From contig CM070562.1 of the NCBI GenBank assembly GCA_036346405.1, positions 103,130,999 through 103,194,998 of the forward strand: 64,000 nucleotides of DNA, given 5' to 3'. Below the pieces are notes generated by a model, which made no database searches, was not told where the DNA came from, and saw only the letters and a list, made by a program, of their open reading frames with translations. This document shows, piece by piece, positions 11,814 through 23,185 of the stretch. The stretch comes from Phyllostachys edulis (Eukaryota; Streptophyta; Magnoliopsida; Poales; Poaceae). The stretch's first letter is position 1. Every line of letters starts with the position of its first letter. The translations under genes were made by a program, and so were the position numbers.

Positions 11814-12310
11814 CAGTGGCGGAGTCAGAATTTTGTTTATAGGGGTACAAACTTTTTTTTTACGATTACAAGAGAGACATATATGCACACACTCCACCAA
11901 ACACACACGTGAGTGCGCCTCATATCACATGTCTAGAAAGACGGAGGATGAGAATAAATCCGCGACCTTACAAAATATCTACTAAAAGCGCGCTCGTGTG
12001 TGTATAAACTATAAAGGTGCGAACTTAAATGACATATTTCAATATAAAAGTTTAAATGACATAATAAAATTTCAAGTGGAACAAATTACATGTTTCTAGT
12101 ACAACCGACATCACAAAATATTGTTTGTGTTGGTAGGCTACTGATTATTGATTGCTGAGAATAACTTAATGTAATTTATTATATAGTCTATGTATTATAC
12201 TAGATATATATACTGTATAAAAAAATCTACATGCAATAATTTTAGAAGTGTTGTACAAAAATTTTGGGGGTGCAGTTGCACCCCCATGCTCTCACGTAGC
12301 TCCGTCCCTG
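11814..12310. mobile_element. hAT-type nonautonomous element, 497 bp
   Basis: The left end reads CAGTGGCGGAGTCAG and the reverse complement of the right end CAGGGACGGAGCTACG. They are flanked by 8 bp duplications, GTATGTCG (11806-11813) and ATATGTCG (12311-12318), which differ by one transition. An 8 bp TSD with CAG-initiated ends is typical of the hAT superfamily. The interior is AT-rich and has no transposase coding potential. Confidence 0.85.
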
Positions 12311-12318
12311 ATATGTCG

Positions 12319-13024
12319 AGTTCCAGGAATACCCTACTCCAAGTCTCCAACAAGTGCACTATTGGTCACGTCCGGTGGGCAGTCAGACTGTTCAGTCAAA
12401 CCGACTATCCTGGCAATTAACCACACTTCGTTAAACCGAGGATTTCTCTCAAGTACCTTAACACCATTGTCAATTATTCAACACTATAGTATCGTACACA
12501 TGATATCTACGCACAACGTCCTATATATTTTGCAGCGTATCAAAGCATGCAACGCATTCGGGGAGGGAACGACATGGCTAAGAAGAAACCGTGCGAACTC
12601 TCTCCATTGAGCCACTTAACGAAGCAGCAGAAACGGCTTAGCGAGACGAGCGAAGCAACTTTGCGATGAATCGCCTCAAATCTTAGCTAGTGGGGTGTGG
12701 ATGATGGGCCGGCTCTCAAGTGCATCCCCCTTTCATAATGAAGAACGGCACCCGTTCTTCTTAAATGGAACTAACACCCCTTTAATCTTTACACATCATC
12801 ACTCATCAGTCGCGCTCATTCATGCATGCACACCAACCCTTTCCTACCCTTATCATTGGTACGCAGATAAACAATCACGGCAACCTCATTAGTATAGCCT
12901 GATAGTGCTAATGGTACAAGAAAACATCATTAGGTGAATTTTATTGAGAAGCTTTGTGCTCGATCCAGTATGTAGTCTATTGTTTTTACTTTCGTTCAGT
13001 TTTGCTTTGAAGCAGGGCGGAGCC
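12319..13024. other. Intergenic, nothing recognised
   Basis: No gene family is recognisable. At its right end, CAGGGCGGAGCCAGAAAATTTT (13013 onward) resembles one end of a CAG-type hAT MITE, fused to the copia LTR start. Confidence 0.4.
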
Positions 13025-13248
13025 AGAAAATTTTCATACTAATCTAAACCTCTCAAAACTGAATAGATTACATTTGTATAGCAAGTTAGGCTATAGATAG
13101 AAAGATAAGATATTCTTTGTTGTAATTTCTAATTTTGCCGAACATACTGTTCATCATCATTATCGGTAGCCAGTCATATATATAAACCGATCTCCTACGC
13201 TCGATTGATGTGTGGAAGATCAAATCCTCTGTACTCGTGTTTTTCACA
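13025..13248 (+). repeat. Copia 5' LTR
   Basis: It matches 20757-20962, sharing ATACTAATCTAAA, CAAAACTGAATAGA, ATAAGATATTCT and the terminal CTCGTGTTTTTCACA. TATATATAAACC near 13177 is a plausible TATA box. The first ~20 bp are less certain because a hAT-like sequence abuts the LTR start. Confidence 0.82.
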
Positions 13249-13260
13249 TGGTATCAAAGC
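13249..13260 (+). promoter_or_regulatory. Primer-binding site (initiator tRNA-Met)
   Basis: TGGTATCAAAGC directly follows the CA end of the 5' LTR and matches the usual copia primer site TGGTATCAGAGC with one substitution. Confidence 0.85.
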
Positions 13261-13279
13261 CACCTCTTCTCTAATCTAG

Positions 13280-13664
13280 ATGATGACTAGCTCAACATGC
13301 TCCACCACCACTGCCACCATGACATCCGCCACCACCGGTGTATTGATGCCGACACCTTCCTTTGGCCACTTGATCAACGTCAAGTTGGATCGGGACAATT
13401 ATCTTCTTCGGAAGGCCCAACTAACGCCCAATCTCAGAGGACAACAACTGCTGGGTTTTGTCGATGGCACAACCGCTGCTCCAGATCGTTTGATCACAGT
13501 GACAACTGAAGGTGGTGCTGCACAAGAACCTAATCCAGCGTACAACATCTGGCTCCAGAAAGATCAGATGGTGCTTAGTACGTTGCTCTCAATTCTTTCT
13601 CCTAAAATCTTGGGGCGAGTTTTGTTTATGTCATCTGCTGCCGAGGTATGGAAGTCACTCAAAC
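13280..13664 (+). pseudogene. Copia gag, N-terminal part (interrupted)
   Basis: The start ATG 13280 is 20 bases after the primer site. The sequence has the retrotransposon Gag N-terminal pattern: FGHLINVKLDRDNYLLRK, then YNIWLQKDQMVLSTLLS and AAEVWKSL. The reading is cut at 13664 by the hAT-like insertion and continues at 16958. The last ~70 codons of the open frame past 13664 belong to the inserted DNA. Confidence 0.85.
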
Positions 13665-13991
13665 TAGGGGTGAAAATGGATCGGATACAGTCAGATAATG
13701 GCTCTGCCATATTTGTTTTCATTTTTTTCCCGAATACGAATATGAATACCCCAGATACGAATATGGATACAAATAATATCAAATACGAATACAGAGTGAA
13801 TACGAATCAAAACGAATACGATCGTGGATATTTTTCGGAACATGAAAACCCCTTAAATTGTATGCCAGGAATTAACGAAAAGATATAACTAGTTTATTTG
13901 ATGCAAACATTCATGAATTGTTCATATTTTCAGTAACCACATATAATATTGGCACTAACAAGCTGTATTAACTAGTTCATCATAAACATAA

Positions 13992-15961
13992 TGTAGCACC
14001 GGAAAGGCGACTAGAGGGGGGGGGGGTGAATAGACGCTTTCTCTATTTTTCTCCTCGATCAAACTCAACACTACTTTCACTCCAATAGCTATAAAAGCTA
14101 TGAAGATCGTATCTGAGCACGATGGATGACCTATGTTGAATCTGATCAAACCCCGAAGCACAAGACTAAAAACACCTCACAACTACATGCACAAAATCCA
14201 AAGCGTCCTCTCACGGATCAAACCCCACAAATCTGACAGGCACACACTAGCACGACCAACGCAATCCACAAGACACGATCTGATAAGCAAGCAATAAACA
14301 AAGACTAAAACTGCAAATCGCTGGTACTCAAAAACGAAATCTTAGTCAGATCATTGATGGCAGCCAAGCAAACAAATCCCAACAGCAAATCGCTGGATTC
14401 TAGTTAACTCTGCCAACACACGAGACTACTGGCCGAAGAGACAAGCAAACAGCAAACAAACAGATCTATTCAATGCAACATGATATCAAACAGAGAGACT
14501 CCCTTCACACGCAAGAGTCAAAGAAATGGCAATAAAATAAACTGCAGCCAAAGCAATGGAAAAGATCTAAAACAGCAAAGGCTATGAGCTACCTCGGCAT
14601 GCACACAGAGAAACAGCAGCTGCCGCCCAAATCAATGCCTCACTCGCACACAGAAGAAACCGCTCACAGCAAAAGGCAAAGACGGCGATCACTGCAGCCG
14701 CCACCCAGGGGCTCCGATTTTTTCTGCCTAAGGCAAGAGGCCGCCGCCACTGACTTCTGATTTTTCGGGCGCTCCAATTTTTTGCCAAAGGGGAATCGGC
14801 TGCCGCCAAAAAACTCTGGTCTTTGTGGGACGAATAAGGCGCCACCAGGGGCATTGGTTTTTCACCGGCCTCTGATTTAACGGGTGCACAGGCTAATAAA
14901 AAAACAAAACAGTAAATGCAGACTTTTCTGTCAATCCCCAAGACTACAGATCGCAATAAGATGGCAGCCAATCAATAAACAGATCCAAACAGCAACCTTC
15001 TGATAATCAAAACCAAAACAGCCGTCACATCATTGAGCAGTCAAATAAAAGATCTTAAACCAGAGAATCACCAGGATCAACTTAATGCACCATCTAATCA
15101 TACAAAGCAGACATGCAAGCTCAAGGAACGATGATTACTACTGGCGCATCAATCCACAACAAACCGACAGACATGGCAATAAACAAATCCAAAATCAAAA
15201 CACTGGGATCTCCATTTTTCTGTCTACACGAGACTACGAGTTGCCACCGCATCTCCGGTTTCTACGGGCGCACAGGCCGCCGCCATGATGCTCCGGTTTT
15301 TGCGGGGGCACTGCCAGCCACACACGGAAGTCTCATCTCCAACCTTTTATATGACAGCCACCAACCCTAAAACCCTTTTAGAATTGGAGCTTCTAGAAGA
15401 CTAAACCTAATGGACTTCTGTTAAGGCCCAACATCAACGGAACACACACGCACGTATATCAAAGCGCCGTCTTCACTTCTCTTGACCTAAAACACTTCTT
15501 GACGCACCGTCTTGCGCCGCGGGTTGGCATTAGGTCACCAAGGCGGTATTTGGTAAAATTACCAAAATACCCCTTCTCGATCTTTTAGAAGACCGAGTCC
15601 AATCTGTTGAAGCAATCGCTTTTTATGCCACGTGTAGGTTGATCCACGGCTCTCATCGTGTCGGCAAGTCTCTCCCATCCGGTTCCCACCGACCACCTTG
15701 GCACTTGCACCGACCCGCACCGCTTGATCAAACCAACGTCAATCGCCTGTTCGGTCATCCTTGTCCATTCTGCGCCACGCTTGAGTCACTTGACCTCACC
15801 CGGCAATCCAGAATGGTTCGGACCTCAGCTCTCTAAGCTTAGTCCCGATCCTCCTCGCCGTTGACCGTCATTGACCTCCAAGCCACCTGCACAGCAATAG
15901 ACAAGCAAACACGAATCCGGGAATAAGGTCTTCACAACTTGACCCACGTTAGTGAAAACAT
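13992..15961 (-). repeat. Solo LTR (Sire/Maximus-like copia type), minus strand
   Basis: On the minus strand it begins TGTTTTCACTAACGTGG and ends GGTGCTACA. Near its 3' end is the C-run motif GTCTATTCACCC...CTCTAG, also seen near the end of the LTR at 56027-58430. A TATA box, TATAAAAG, lies at 15351-15344 on the minus strand. Flanking 5-mers are CATAA and TGTAA; both follow from CGTAA if the CpG was deaminated on opposite strands. No internal region or second LTR is present. Confidence 0.72.
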
Positions 15962-16309
15962 GTAACATACAACACATATGCACTATAGCCTATGAACTCA
16001 ATCTATTCCAAAGCCAAATTTCCAAAATGGCTGAAGACAGCCTTTTAACTTTGTCGAAAACGCGTGAAACTTCAAACCAAAAGCAACATTGCCAATTGTT
16101 TCATCATCCTAAGATCATGGACATATCCCCATGATATCCACACATAACACTTAGTTTACCATATTTAGCTCATAAGTCATAACTCACAAAGTCATAAGTC
16201 ATCACGCATTCACACTTAGTTCATCATATACATATATAAAACTTATTTCATACTAACATTGATCAAATTTGGATGGTTAATCTATCATAAAATGACAAGA
16301 ACATCTCAA

Positions 16310-16720
16310 AATATGTTACAAAAATAAAATTAATAAAGTTATTAATTTATTGGATTTTCCGAGATTTAAAATAGTTTTCTTGGTTAAAAAGAAAAATAAT
16401 ATAAAGTTAATTATTTAATTTCCTAGTTTTTAATGTCAATTTTTTTATTGAGATTTCTTGGAATTTCTTGGATTTAAAGTGAAAAAAGAAATTTTAATTA
16501 ATTTCTTGAATTTTCTAGATTTTAAAAGGTTTTTCCTATTTTTGAAATTAAAATAATTTATGTGCAAAAAACCAACTTTAAGTTGGAATTAATTTTATTA
16601 AGTTCAAAATAATTCAAGGAATTTCTATGATTTTTTCTATAACTTTTTAACTCTATTTGCTATTTTCTAAAAGGCTATTTGATTTGTTGCATTTTCTGAA
16701 ATTTGGAAATCAATTAAAAT
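16310..16720 (+). repeat. LTR-derived AT-rich block, similar to start of the 37-kb solo LTR
   Basis: Ordered matches to 37060-37415 include ATTTATTGGAT, AATTTAT-TGCAAAA, AAGTTCAAAATAA and CTATTTGCTATTTTCTAAA. It looks like a fragment of the same gypsy LTR family carried within the hAT-like element. Neither LTR end is visible here. Confidence 0.6.
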
Positions 16721-16957
16721 CTCCTTTTCTCTTTTGGGCTGAAATCCAGATATTCGGACTTCATCTTATCTGGATAATCCGTATTTGTATCCGTATTCAC
16801 CAGATAGCATGCCTACCGTATTTGTTTCTATTTTTGACAAAAAAAATCCGAATTCGTTTCCGATCCGAAAATTATCCGAGAAAAATCCGATCCAAGATAA
16901 TCCGAATCTGTTTCTGTCCGGATCGGTCGGAAACTATCCGATCCGTTTTCACCCCTA

Positions 16958-17520
16958 ACTCGAATGCATGTTTGTGTCTCAGTCCCTTACTAGAGTTATG
17001 CAAATTCACATGCAACTTGTGACCATTCAGAAGAAAGATCTTTCCATCCTAGATTACTTCAACAAAGTAAAGAGCCTCACAGGTGCGCTAGCTGCTGCTG
17101 GTCATCTTGTTTCAGATCAAGACACTGTGATTTATATGCTCACAGGGCTTGACACAAAGTATGACTCCCTGGTCACCTCGATCACCACACGACCTGATCC
17201 AATTGGGGGTCAATGAACTCTATAAGCATATGCTCAGTCATGAGATGCGTGTAGAGACCAACAATTCCTCTGTGCATATTACAACCAATGTTGCATTCAG
17301 GGGAAACCGTGGTATGTCACAAGGCCGCAGACGTGGTGGAAATCGTAGTGGTGAAAGGCAGCATTGTGGAGGCTTTCAACATCAGTCTAGTCAAAATTAC
17401 TCCAAGAACAAAAGTGCTTCTGGAAATAGACCAGTGTGTTAAGTTTGCGGGAAATCGGGACATGTGGCTCTGAAGTGTTATCATCACTTCAACCACTCAT
17501 ATCAACATGAATAAAATCGT
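16958..17520 (+). pseudogene. Copia gag, C-terminal part with zinc knuckle
   Basis: Gag resumes after the insertion with QLVTIQKKDLSILDYFNKV and LTGLDTKYDSLVTSI, typical of the UBN2 C-terminal half. A one-base shift follows near 17210. The frame from 17149 carries a basic Arg- and Gly-rich stretch and then a CCHC zinc knuckle, C-x2-C-GKSGHVALKCYH. A TAA stop replaces the residue after the first cysteine (17440-17442). Confidence 0.83.
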
Positions 17521-18960
17521 GTTGTTGCAGTAGCTACAACTGGTTCCTACTCCATCGACTCAGTGTGGTATACGGACACTAGTGCGACAGATCACATTAC
17601 TAGTGATTTTGATAAGATGACCACATAGGAGAAATATCAAGGGTGCGATCAAGTTCAAACTGCCAACGGCTCAGGTATGCATATTGCTCATATTGGTCAA
17701 TATGAGATTAAAACCCCTAATCAATCATTGCTCCTAAAAGATGTGCTTCATGTTCCTAAAACATCAAAAAATCTCTTATTTGTTCATCGTCTTGCTACTC
17801 ACAATGACGTTTTCCTTGAATTCCATCCAAACTTTTTTCTTGTCAAGGATCGTTCAATGAAGAAACTTCTTCTTCGCGGCAGTAGTAAAGGTGGACTGTA
17901 TCCCCTAACCTCAAGCCAATTCACGACACTGAAATAGATCCTTGCTGCTGTTCGGCCATCTCAAGAGCAATGGTATTGCCGCCTTGGTCACCCAACCTCG
18001 TCTGTCGTCCATCAAGTTCTTCAGTCAAATAATATGCCTTGCTCTAAGGTTTTAGATATGGCTTCGGTCTGTGATGCATGTCAACAGGCTAAAAGCCACC
18101 AACTACCTTATTCCCGTTCAAATCATGTTTCTTTATCTCCCTTAGAACTTGTTTTCTCATATGTATGGGGTCCAGCTCCTATTTCAGTTATTGGAAACAA
18201 ATATTATTTGAGTTTCATTGATGATTTCAGCAAGTTCACCTAGGTATATCCTTTGAAAAGCAAAATAGATGTGTACCAAATCTTCATACAATTTCAGAAC
18301 CATGTAGAACGTCTACTTGGAAAGAAAATTATTTGTATGCAAACTGATTGCAGTGGTGAATACCAAAAATTGCATACCTTCTTTCAAACAGTAGGGATCA
18401 CACATCATGTTTCATGTCCTTACACACATCAACAGAATGGATCGGCCAAGAGAAAACATCGTCATATTGTAGAAGTTGGTCTCTCACTTCTTGTTTATGC
18501 TTCTATACCTTTAAATTTTTTAGATGAAGCATTCCACACCACATGTTTTCTTATCAATGGGATTTCTAGCAAAGTCATACAATCCTTTACTCCCATAGAA
18601 CGTCTTCTACATGCTAAACCTGATTACTCTTTTCTTAAAGTTTTTGGCTGCGCATGCTGGCCTTGTTTACGACCTTACAATAAACGAAAGTTTCAATTTC
18701 GTTCTTAGCAATGTGTTTTTTTGGGATATAGTAGCATTCATAAAGGCTACAAATATATTCTTCCTTCTACTGGCCGGATATATACTTCTCGAGATGTGAT
18801 ATTTGATGAGAATGTATTCCCTTTCTCACAAATATATCCCTCTATTGATCATCGTTCTCAGTATGAACAACTGCTCTCCCATCCCTGTTGCCAACTTCAT
18901 TTCATTCATTCAACAAGTCTGGAAGATGGGGGCAATAATCCGGTTTTGTCTAATATGACT
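17521..18960 (+). pseudogene. Copia protease and integrase (catalytic residues lost)
   Basis: The protease motif reads YTDTSATDHIT, where DSGA(T/S) is usual. The integrase zinc finger reads WYCRLGH, with the first histidine lost, followed by CDACQQAK. Of the three acidic catalytic positions, the first is tyrosine (FSYVWGP; family consensus DVWGP), the second is kept (QTDCSGEY), and the third is lysine (QQNGSAKRKHRHIVE; consensus AERKHR). In-frame stops lie at about 17627, 17936, 18241 and 18706. The integrase is dead even apart from the stops. Confidence 0.85.
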
Positions 18961-20724
18961 AATGTGCAAACTAATGGCAAAGTGCAGTCTTTTGATTTGT
19001 CTCTACAGGAACATGATGTGCAAAATGGAGAGCAATCCATTGATGTTGAGCAGTCCAGTGCCACTAGGACTGATGCTTCCAATGCTGAGACATCTTATGT
19101 TGTTCCTGTGGCGCCACTTCCTCAACATCAGATGCGCACACGTCGAAGAAATAACATATCAGTACCGAAGATGCATCATGATGGCACACCTCTCTATGAC
19201 AAAAATGCACTGAGTATGGTTGTGGCGACAGAACCAGTAAGTCATATGGACGCCTTCAAGGATGACAAATGAAGAGAAGCTATGAATTAGGAGTATTATG
19301 CCTTAATGAAGAATTGTACATGGCATCTAGTACCGAATCAGAAAGGACTCAATGTCATAGAGTGCAAATGGGTCTTCAAGATGAAGAAGAAGGCAGATGG
19401 ATCACTTGATCGATACAAAGCTCGATTAGTAGCTAAATGGTACAAGCAACGATATGGCATCGATTATGAAGATACGTTCAGCCTGGTTGTCAAACCAGCT
19501 ACAATCTATCTCGTATTGTTGATTGCCATATCCCGAGGATGGTGTCTTTGTCAACTGGATGTTCAGAACGCGTTTCTTCATGGTGTTCTTGAACGGGATG
19601 TGTTTATGAAACAGCCTCCAGGCTATGAAAGTGCAGAGCGTCCAAGTCATGTCTGCAAACTTGATAACGCCTTGTATGGATTGAAACAGGTGCCTCGGGC
19701 ATGGTATTCTAAACTGTGTTCAAAACTTCAAGAGTTGGGATTCATGCCTTCTCGTGAAGACACGTCACTGTTCATATTCAACAAGAATGGTGTTAGAATA
19801 TTTATGCTAATCTATGGGGATGACATCATTGTCACAAGCTCATCGGATCATGTAGTCGAGAAGCTAATTTGCAATTAAAGATCTAGGTGATTTACACTAT
19901 TTCTTAGGCATTGAGGCAAAGAAATCAGAAGGTGAAATTATTCTTTCACAAGCCAAGTATGTTGCAAAATTGTTGAGCAGAGTTGGGATGAAAACCTGTA
20001 AGCCAGCGACTTCACCAATGTCAACAACAGAGAAGTTGTCGAAGGTTGAAAGTGAAATGGTCACTCCAACAGAAGCAACCAAATACATGAGTGTTGTTGG
20101 AGATTTGCAGTACTTAACTCTAACTCGGCCAGATATATCCTACTCTATCAGTATATGCAATCACCCACAACCTTGCATTGGACTGCTGCAGAACGAATAC
20201 TGAGATATCTCAAGCACACTTCTGAAGTTGGACTGAGAATCAGAAAATCCAAGTCATCTTTAGTCAATGCATCCTCATATGCTGACTGGGTTGGGTGTCC
20301 ATATGACAGGAGGTCAACTAGTGGTTTTGCGGTGTTCTTCGGATCAAATATAATTTCCTGGAGTTCACGCAAGTAGACCACGGTTTCGAGGTCGAGCACT
20401 GAAGCCGAGTACAAAGCATTAGCCAACACAATTGCATAAGTGATATGGATACAGTCAGTAGTAGGTGAGCTTGGAATTTTCCAGTCAAGAGCGACGTGTT
20501 TGTGGTGTGACAATCTCGGTGCCACTTATGTCTCTGTGAATCCAATCTTTCATGCCAGAACAAAGCATATAGAGATTGATTTTCACTTTGCGTGTGAGCG
20601 AGTTGCTCAGAAGGCATTGGAAATACGATTCATTCCTTCGGCAGATCAAGTTGCTGATGGTCTGACGAAGCCGCTGAATGCACTGGGACTTGATATGCTT
20701 CGGCGCAATCTCAATCTTCAATGA
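18961..20724 (+). pseudogene. Copia reverse transcriptase and RNase H
   Basis: The reverse transcriptase runs from about 19306 with CKWVFKMKKKADGSLDRYKARLVAK, the catalytic QLDVQNAFLHG, and the active-site box YGDD, where copia usually has YVDD. A frameshift near 19878 moves about 270 bp out of frame. RNase H follows from about 20155 with YADWVGC, STEAEYKAL and HIEIDFHF, ending at the stop at 20722-20724. Stops after SSRK (20374) and after LANTIA (about 20438) also interrupt it. Confidence 0.87.
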
Positions 20725-20740
20725 TGATTGCGATTTTTTT

Positions 20741-20756
20741 TTTGGGGGGGGGGGGT
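20741..20756 (+). promoter_or_regulatory. Polypurine tract
   Basis: A run of twelve G preceded by a T run lies directly before the 3' LTR. It is the expected plus-strand primer position. Confidence 0.75.
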
Positions 20757-20962
20757 TGAAAGATTTTGTATATACGATACTAATCTAAATCTCCCAAAAC
20801 TGAATAGACTACATTTGTACAACAAGTTAGTCTATAGATATTAAGATAAGATATTCTCTGTTGTAATCTCTGATTTTGCCGAACGTACTGTTCACTGTAA
20901 TTGTTGGTTGACAGTCATATATATATAAACCGATCAAATCCTCTCCACTCGTGTTTTTCACA
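20757..20962 (+). repeat. Copia 3' LTR
   Basis: It begins TGAAAGATTTTG and ends CTCGTGTTTTTCACA, the same terminus as the 5' LTR. A TATATATATAAACC box lies near 20916. Confidence 0.87.
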
Positions 20963-22133
20963 AGGACCAATTAAACATTTATCACTACATTACATGGTGA
21001 AATTTTATGTAGCAACGGAGATGTGCATAGCATGGGGACTGGGGAGGCCGGCCCCTGCCAGCCACCCCCTCACTCCGCCATTGCTTTAAAGTTTCGTGGG
21101 AATTTCTTGTGACAGATGCGGCAATAATAATTGTCGATCTGTCTTACCAAAATACACTTCCACCGCGTGCCAATTATTAGGTTTGGCGCCGTGCCATCTC
21201 CTTACACTCGGAGAGACCGTGACTGTCACGAGGTACTGGACCTCTCAAGTTACGGAGATGCCAATTCATTGGACCACGGTATGAACAAGTAGAACTGTTG
21301 GTGTGTACTGTGTACAACATTGCCACAGCTGGAGCTGGGGGACTGTACTTGCATACTCACTTAATCCTGCAAGTATTGAGCATAAAAGTTCATATATAGT
21401 ACGAGGATCTAGTACGATACCGATATCTTAATCGCAACAAAGCACCGCGCAGAAATGCAAATTTGGTAGTATCCATTCCCTTTACATGCTTGTTTGAACA
21501 GGCAAAGGTTGAAATTAGGCCCAGTCTCTTCGGACGTGCACATACCAAACAAACTCTTCAAGTTTATCCTATACGTTTTCACATGGCATGAGGATTGTCC
21601 AAGAGGATCACAGCAGATGTAGACCCTGTTTGGTACAACTCCTGCTCTCAGCTTCTCAATCGATACTCGTGGAGCCGTACCAAACACCCTGATTCTCAAA
21701 ACCACTCGATTCTGATTCAGAAGCAAAATCTGGAGCTCTACCATATAGGACCGTAGTTCGAATTTGCTCGAAAAGACAATGCCAGTACGGTGAAATTACT
21801 ACCCAATATGTATGCCAGCCAAGCATTGCGTTTGCACAAAAAAATTTTTTTTTTTAAGGTAGCACGTTTGATCGATGGATGATACACCAAAGCGGTGTAT
21901 GTTTGTAGTTTTCTGTCACAGATTAAGTTATCCGTGTGCAATAATACAAAGCCGAGCTCTTCAAAAGAACATTAGTACAAAACTGGGCTCCTCTTATAAT
22001 GATGCACTTGGACACAAATTAAATTGCTCCTTTTCAACACTACATTACATAGATAATCTTTTTGATCGGATCAAGCGGAAGGTGATGGATGGTAGCTTTA
22101 TAGTAAAAACCACAGTAGATTACACCCATAAAA
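20963..22133. other. Intergenic with a short palindromic repeat
   Basis: No gene is recognised. At 21623-21690 ACCCTGTTTGGTACAACTCC and the inverted copy of GGAGCCGTACCAAACACCCT form a 68 bp near-palindrome with a TTTGGTAC core, like the ends of a very small or deleted MITE. I did not find a clear target duplication. Confidence 0.5.
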
Positions 22134-22141
22134 GGGTTAAG

Positions 22142-22800
22142 TAGAGCTGGGTATTGGGCCGTGCCGTGCCGGCCCGGCCCAAGCTCACCGTGCTTCGAAC
22201 GCGTCGTCGTGTCGGTGCGGTTGGCCCGGTCACTCCGCCGTCTTGTCTTGTTTCGGCCCACCTCACCTCCGGTCGAGGCCTGTGCACGGCCTAAAGCCCA
22301 TCGTGTCGGGGTTGTGCTGTGCCGCCACCCAAGCCCACCAAAATAACTATAGACAATGGAGGCGGCGATGGCGTGCACAATCGCCATCTTCATTCCTCTC
22401 GGCGGGAGAGCCGAGAGAGAGGAAGGCGGCGTGGGAGAGAGAGAGCCGAGAGGGAGGGAGGAGCGGTGCTTGGGAGAGGAGGAACCGAGGGTGGAGGCTA
22501 GAGGGTGTGTGGGATTGGGGATATGGATTAGCGGGATGGAAATTAGGGTTGGGCAGGTAGTGGGGAAGAACGAGATTGGGTCGGCTACGGTAGGGAAGGG
22601 ATAGGATTGGGCCAGTAGGAGGAGATTGGAGGATTAGGCTTTTTTCGTGCCGTGCCGTGCCGTGCCTAACAGACCACATTCTCAGACCCAGCCGGCCGGT
22701 CCGGACGCGTCTTGCGTCTTGGTCTTGCGTGCTTAGACCGTCTTGCGTCTTGGCCAAGCTTCGTGCCGACCAGAAAAGCCCGACCCAAGTCCCAGCTCTA
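22142..22800. mobile_element. GC-rich hAT-type MITE, 659 bp, with perfect 8 bp TSD
   Basis: The left end is TAGAGCTGGGTATTGGG and the inverted right end TAGAGCTGGGACTTGGG. Both are followed by subterminal GTGCCGTGCC and GGCCC repeats. The 8 bp target duplication is exact: GGGTTAAG at 22134-22141 and at 22801-22808. The middle has an AG-rich stretch (GGGAGAG, GAGGGAGG) and short ORFs with no known domain, so it is nonautonomous. It lies about 385 bp upstream of the start codon of the gene at 23186. Confidence 0.92.
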
Positions 22801-22808
22801 GGGTTAAG

Positions 22809-23185
22809 GACCGCATAAAGGGCACTCATGCCCGTGATGAACCACCTCAATTAGTCTCCCAAATCACAATAATTTAGCCTAACCCCTACAGCTACACATC
22901 AACCAAGCACTGCACCAATCTCAAGGCAGACGTGGCCAAACAGCACACCACAACTGGTATCACTATCATTTTGGCGCCACGTTAGCATCACGTTGCTGCG
23001 ACGATACCACGCAGCTGCGTTAATTTGTAGTTTTTTTTAAGCGCCAGCGCCAACTGAATGCTGGAAGGACCCCTGCTTTTAAAACTAACACCTAAACAGA
23101 TGGATCGATCACTCGCAGCCTGAAGCTTCCCAAGAAGCTAGCGGACGCTAGGAGGAGGCAGCTCTGAGCTCGCGGAGCTGTCGTG
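22809..23185 (+). promoter_or_regulatory. Upstream region of the 23186 gene
   Basis: This is about 375 bp between the hAT MITE and the start codon. A weak TATA-like CTTTTAAAACT lies near 23077-23087, about 100 bp before the ATG. I see no other clear element. The last ~90 bp could be the 5' UTR. Confidence 0.35.

Larger units (their letters stand above)
13665..16957. mobile_element. hAT-like element inserted in copia gag
   Basis: The left end reads TAGGGGTGAAAATGGATCGG and the inverted right end TAGGGGTGAAAACGGATCGG. Both are followed by sequence rich in GGATA and GAATACG repeats, as in other TAGGGGTGAAAACGG-type hAT elements. Flanking 8-mers are ACTCAAAC (13657-13664) and ACTCGAAT (16958-16965), which match at 6 of 8 positions and differ only by transitions. 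Removing the insert restores continuity of gag. No transposase is visible. It holds a nested solo LTR and an LTR-like AT-rich block. Confidence 0.82.
13025..20962 (+). mobile_element. Degenerate full-length copia retrotransposon with nested insertions
   Basis: Both LTRs, the primer-binding site, gag, protease, integrase, reverse transcriptase, RNase H and a polypurine tract are present in copia order. Pol is readable in one main frame from 17149 to 20724, broken by in-frame stops (17440, about 17627, 17936, 18241, 18706, 19270) and one out-of-frame segment after 19878. A 3.3 kb transposon interrupts gag. I found no matching 5 bp target duplication, partly because the exact start of the 5' LTR is blurred. 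Confidence 0.9.
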
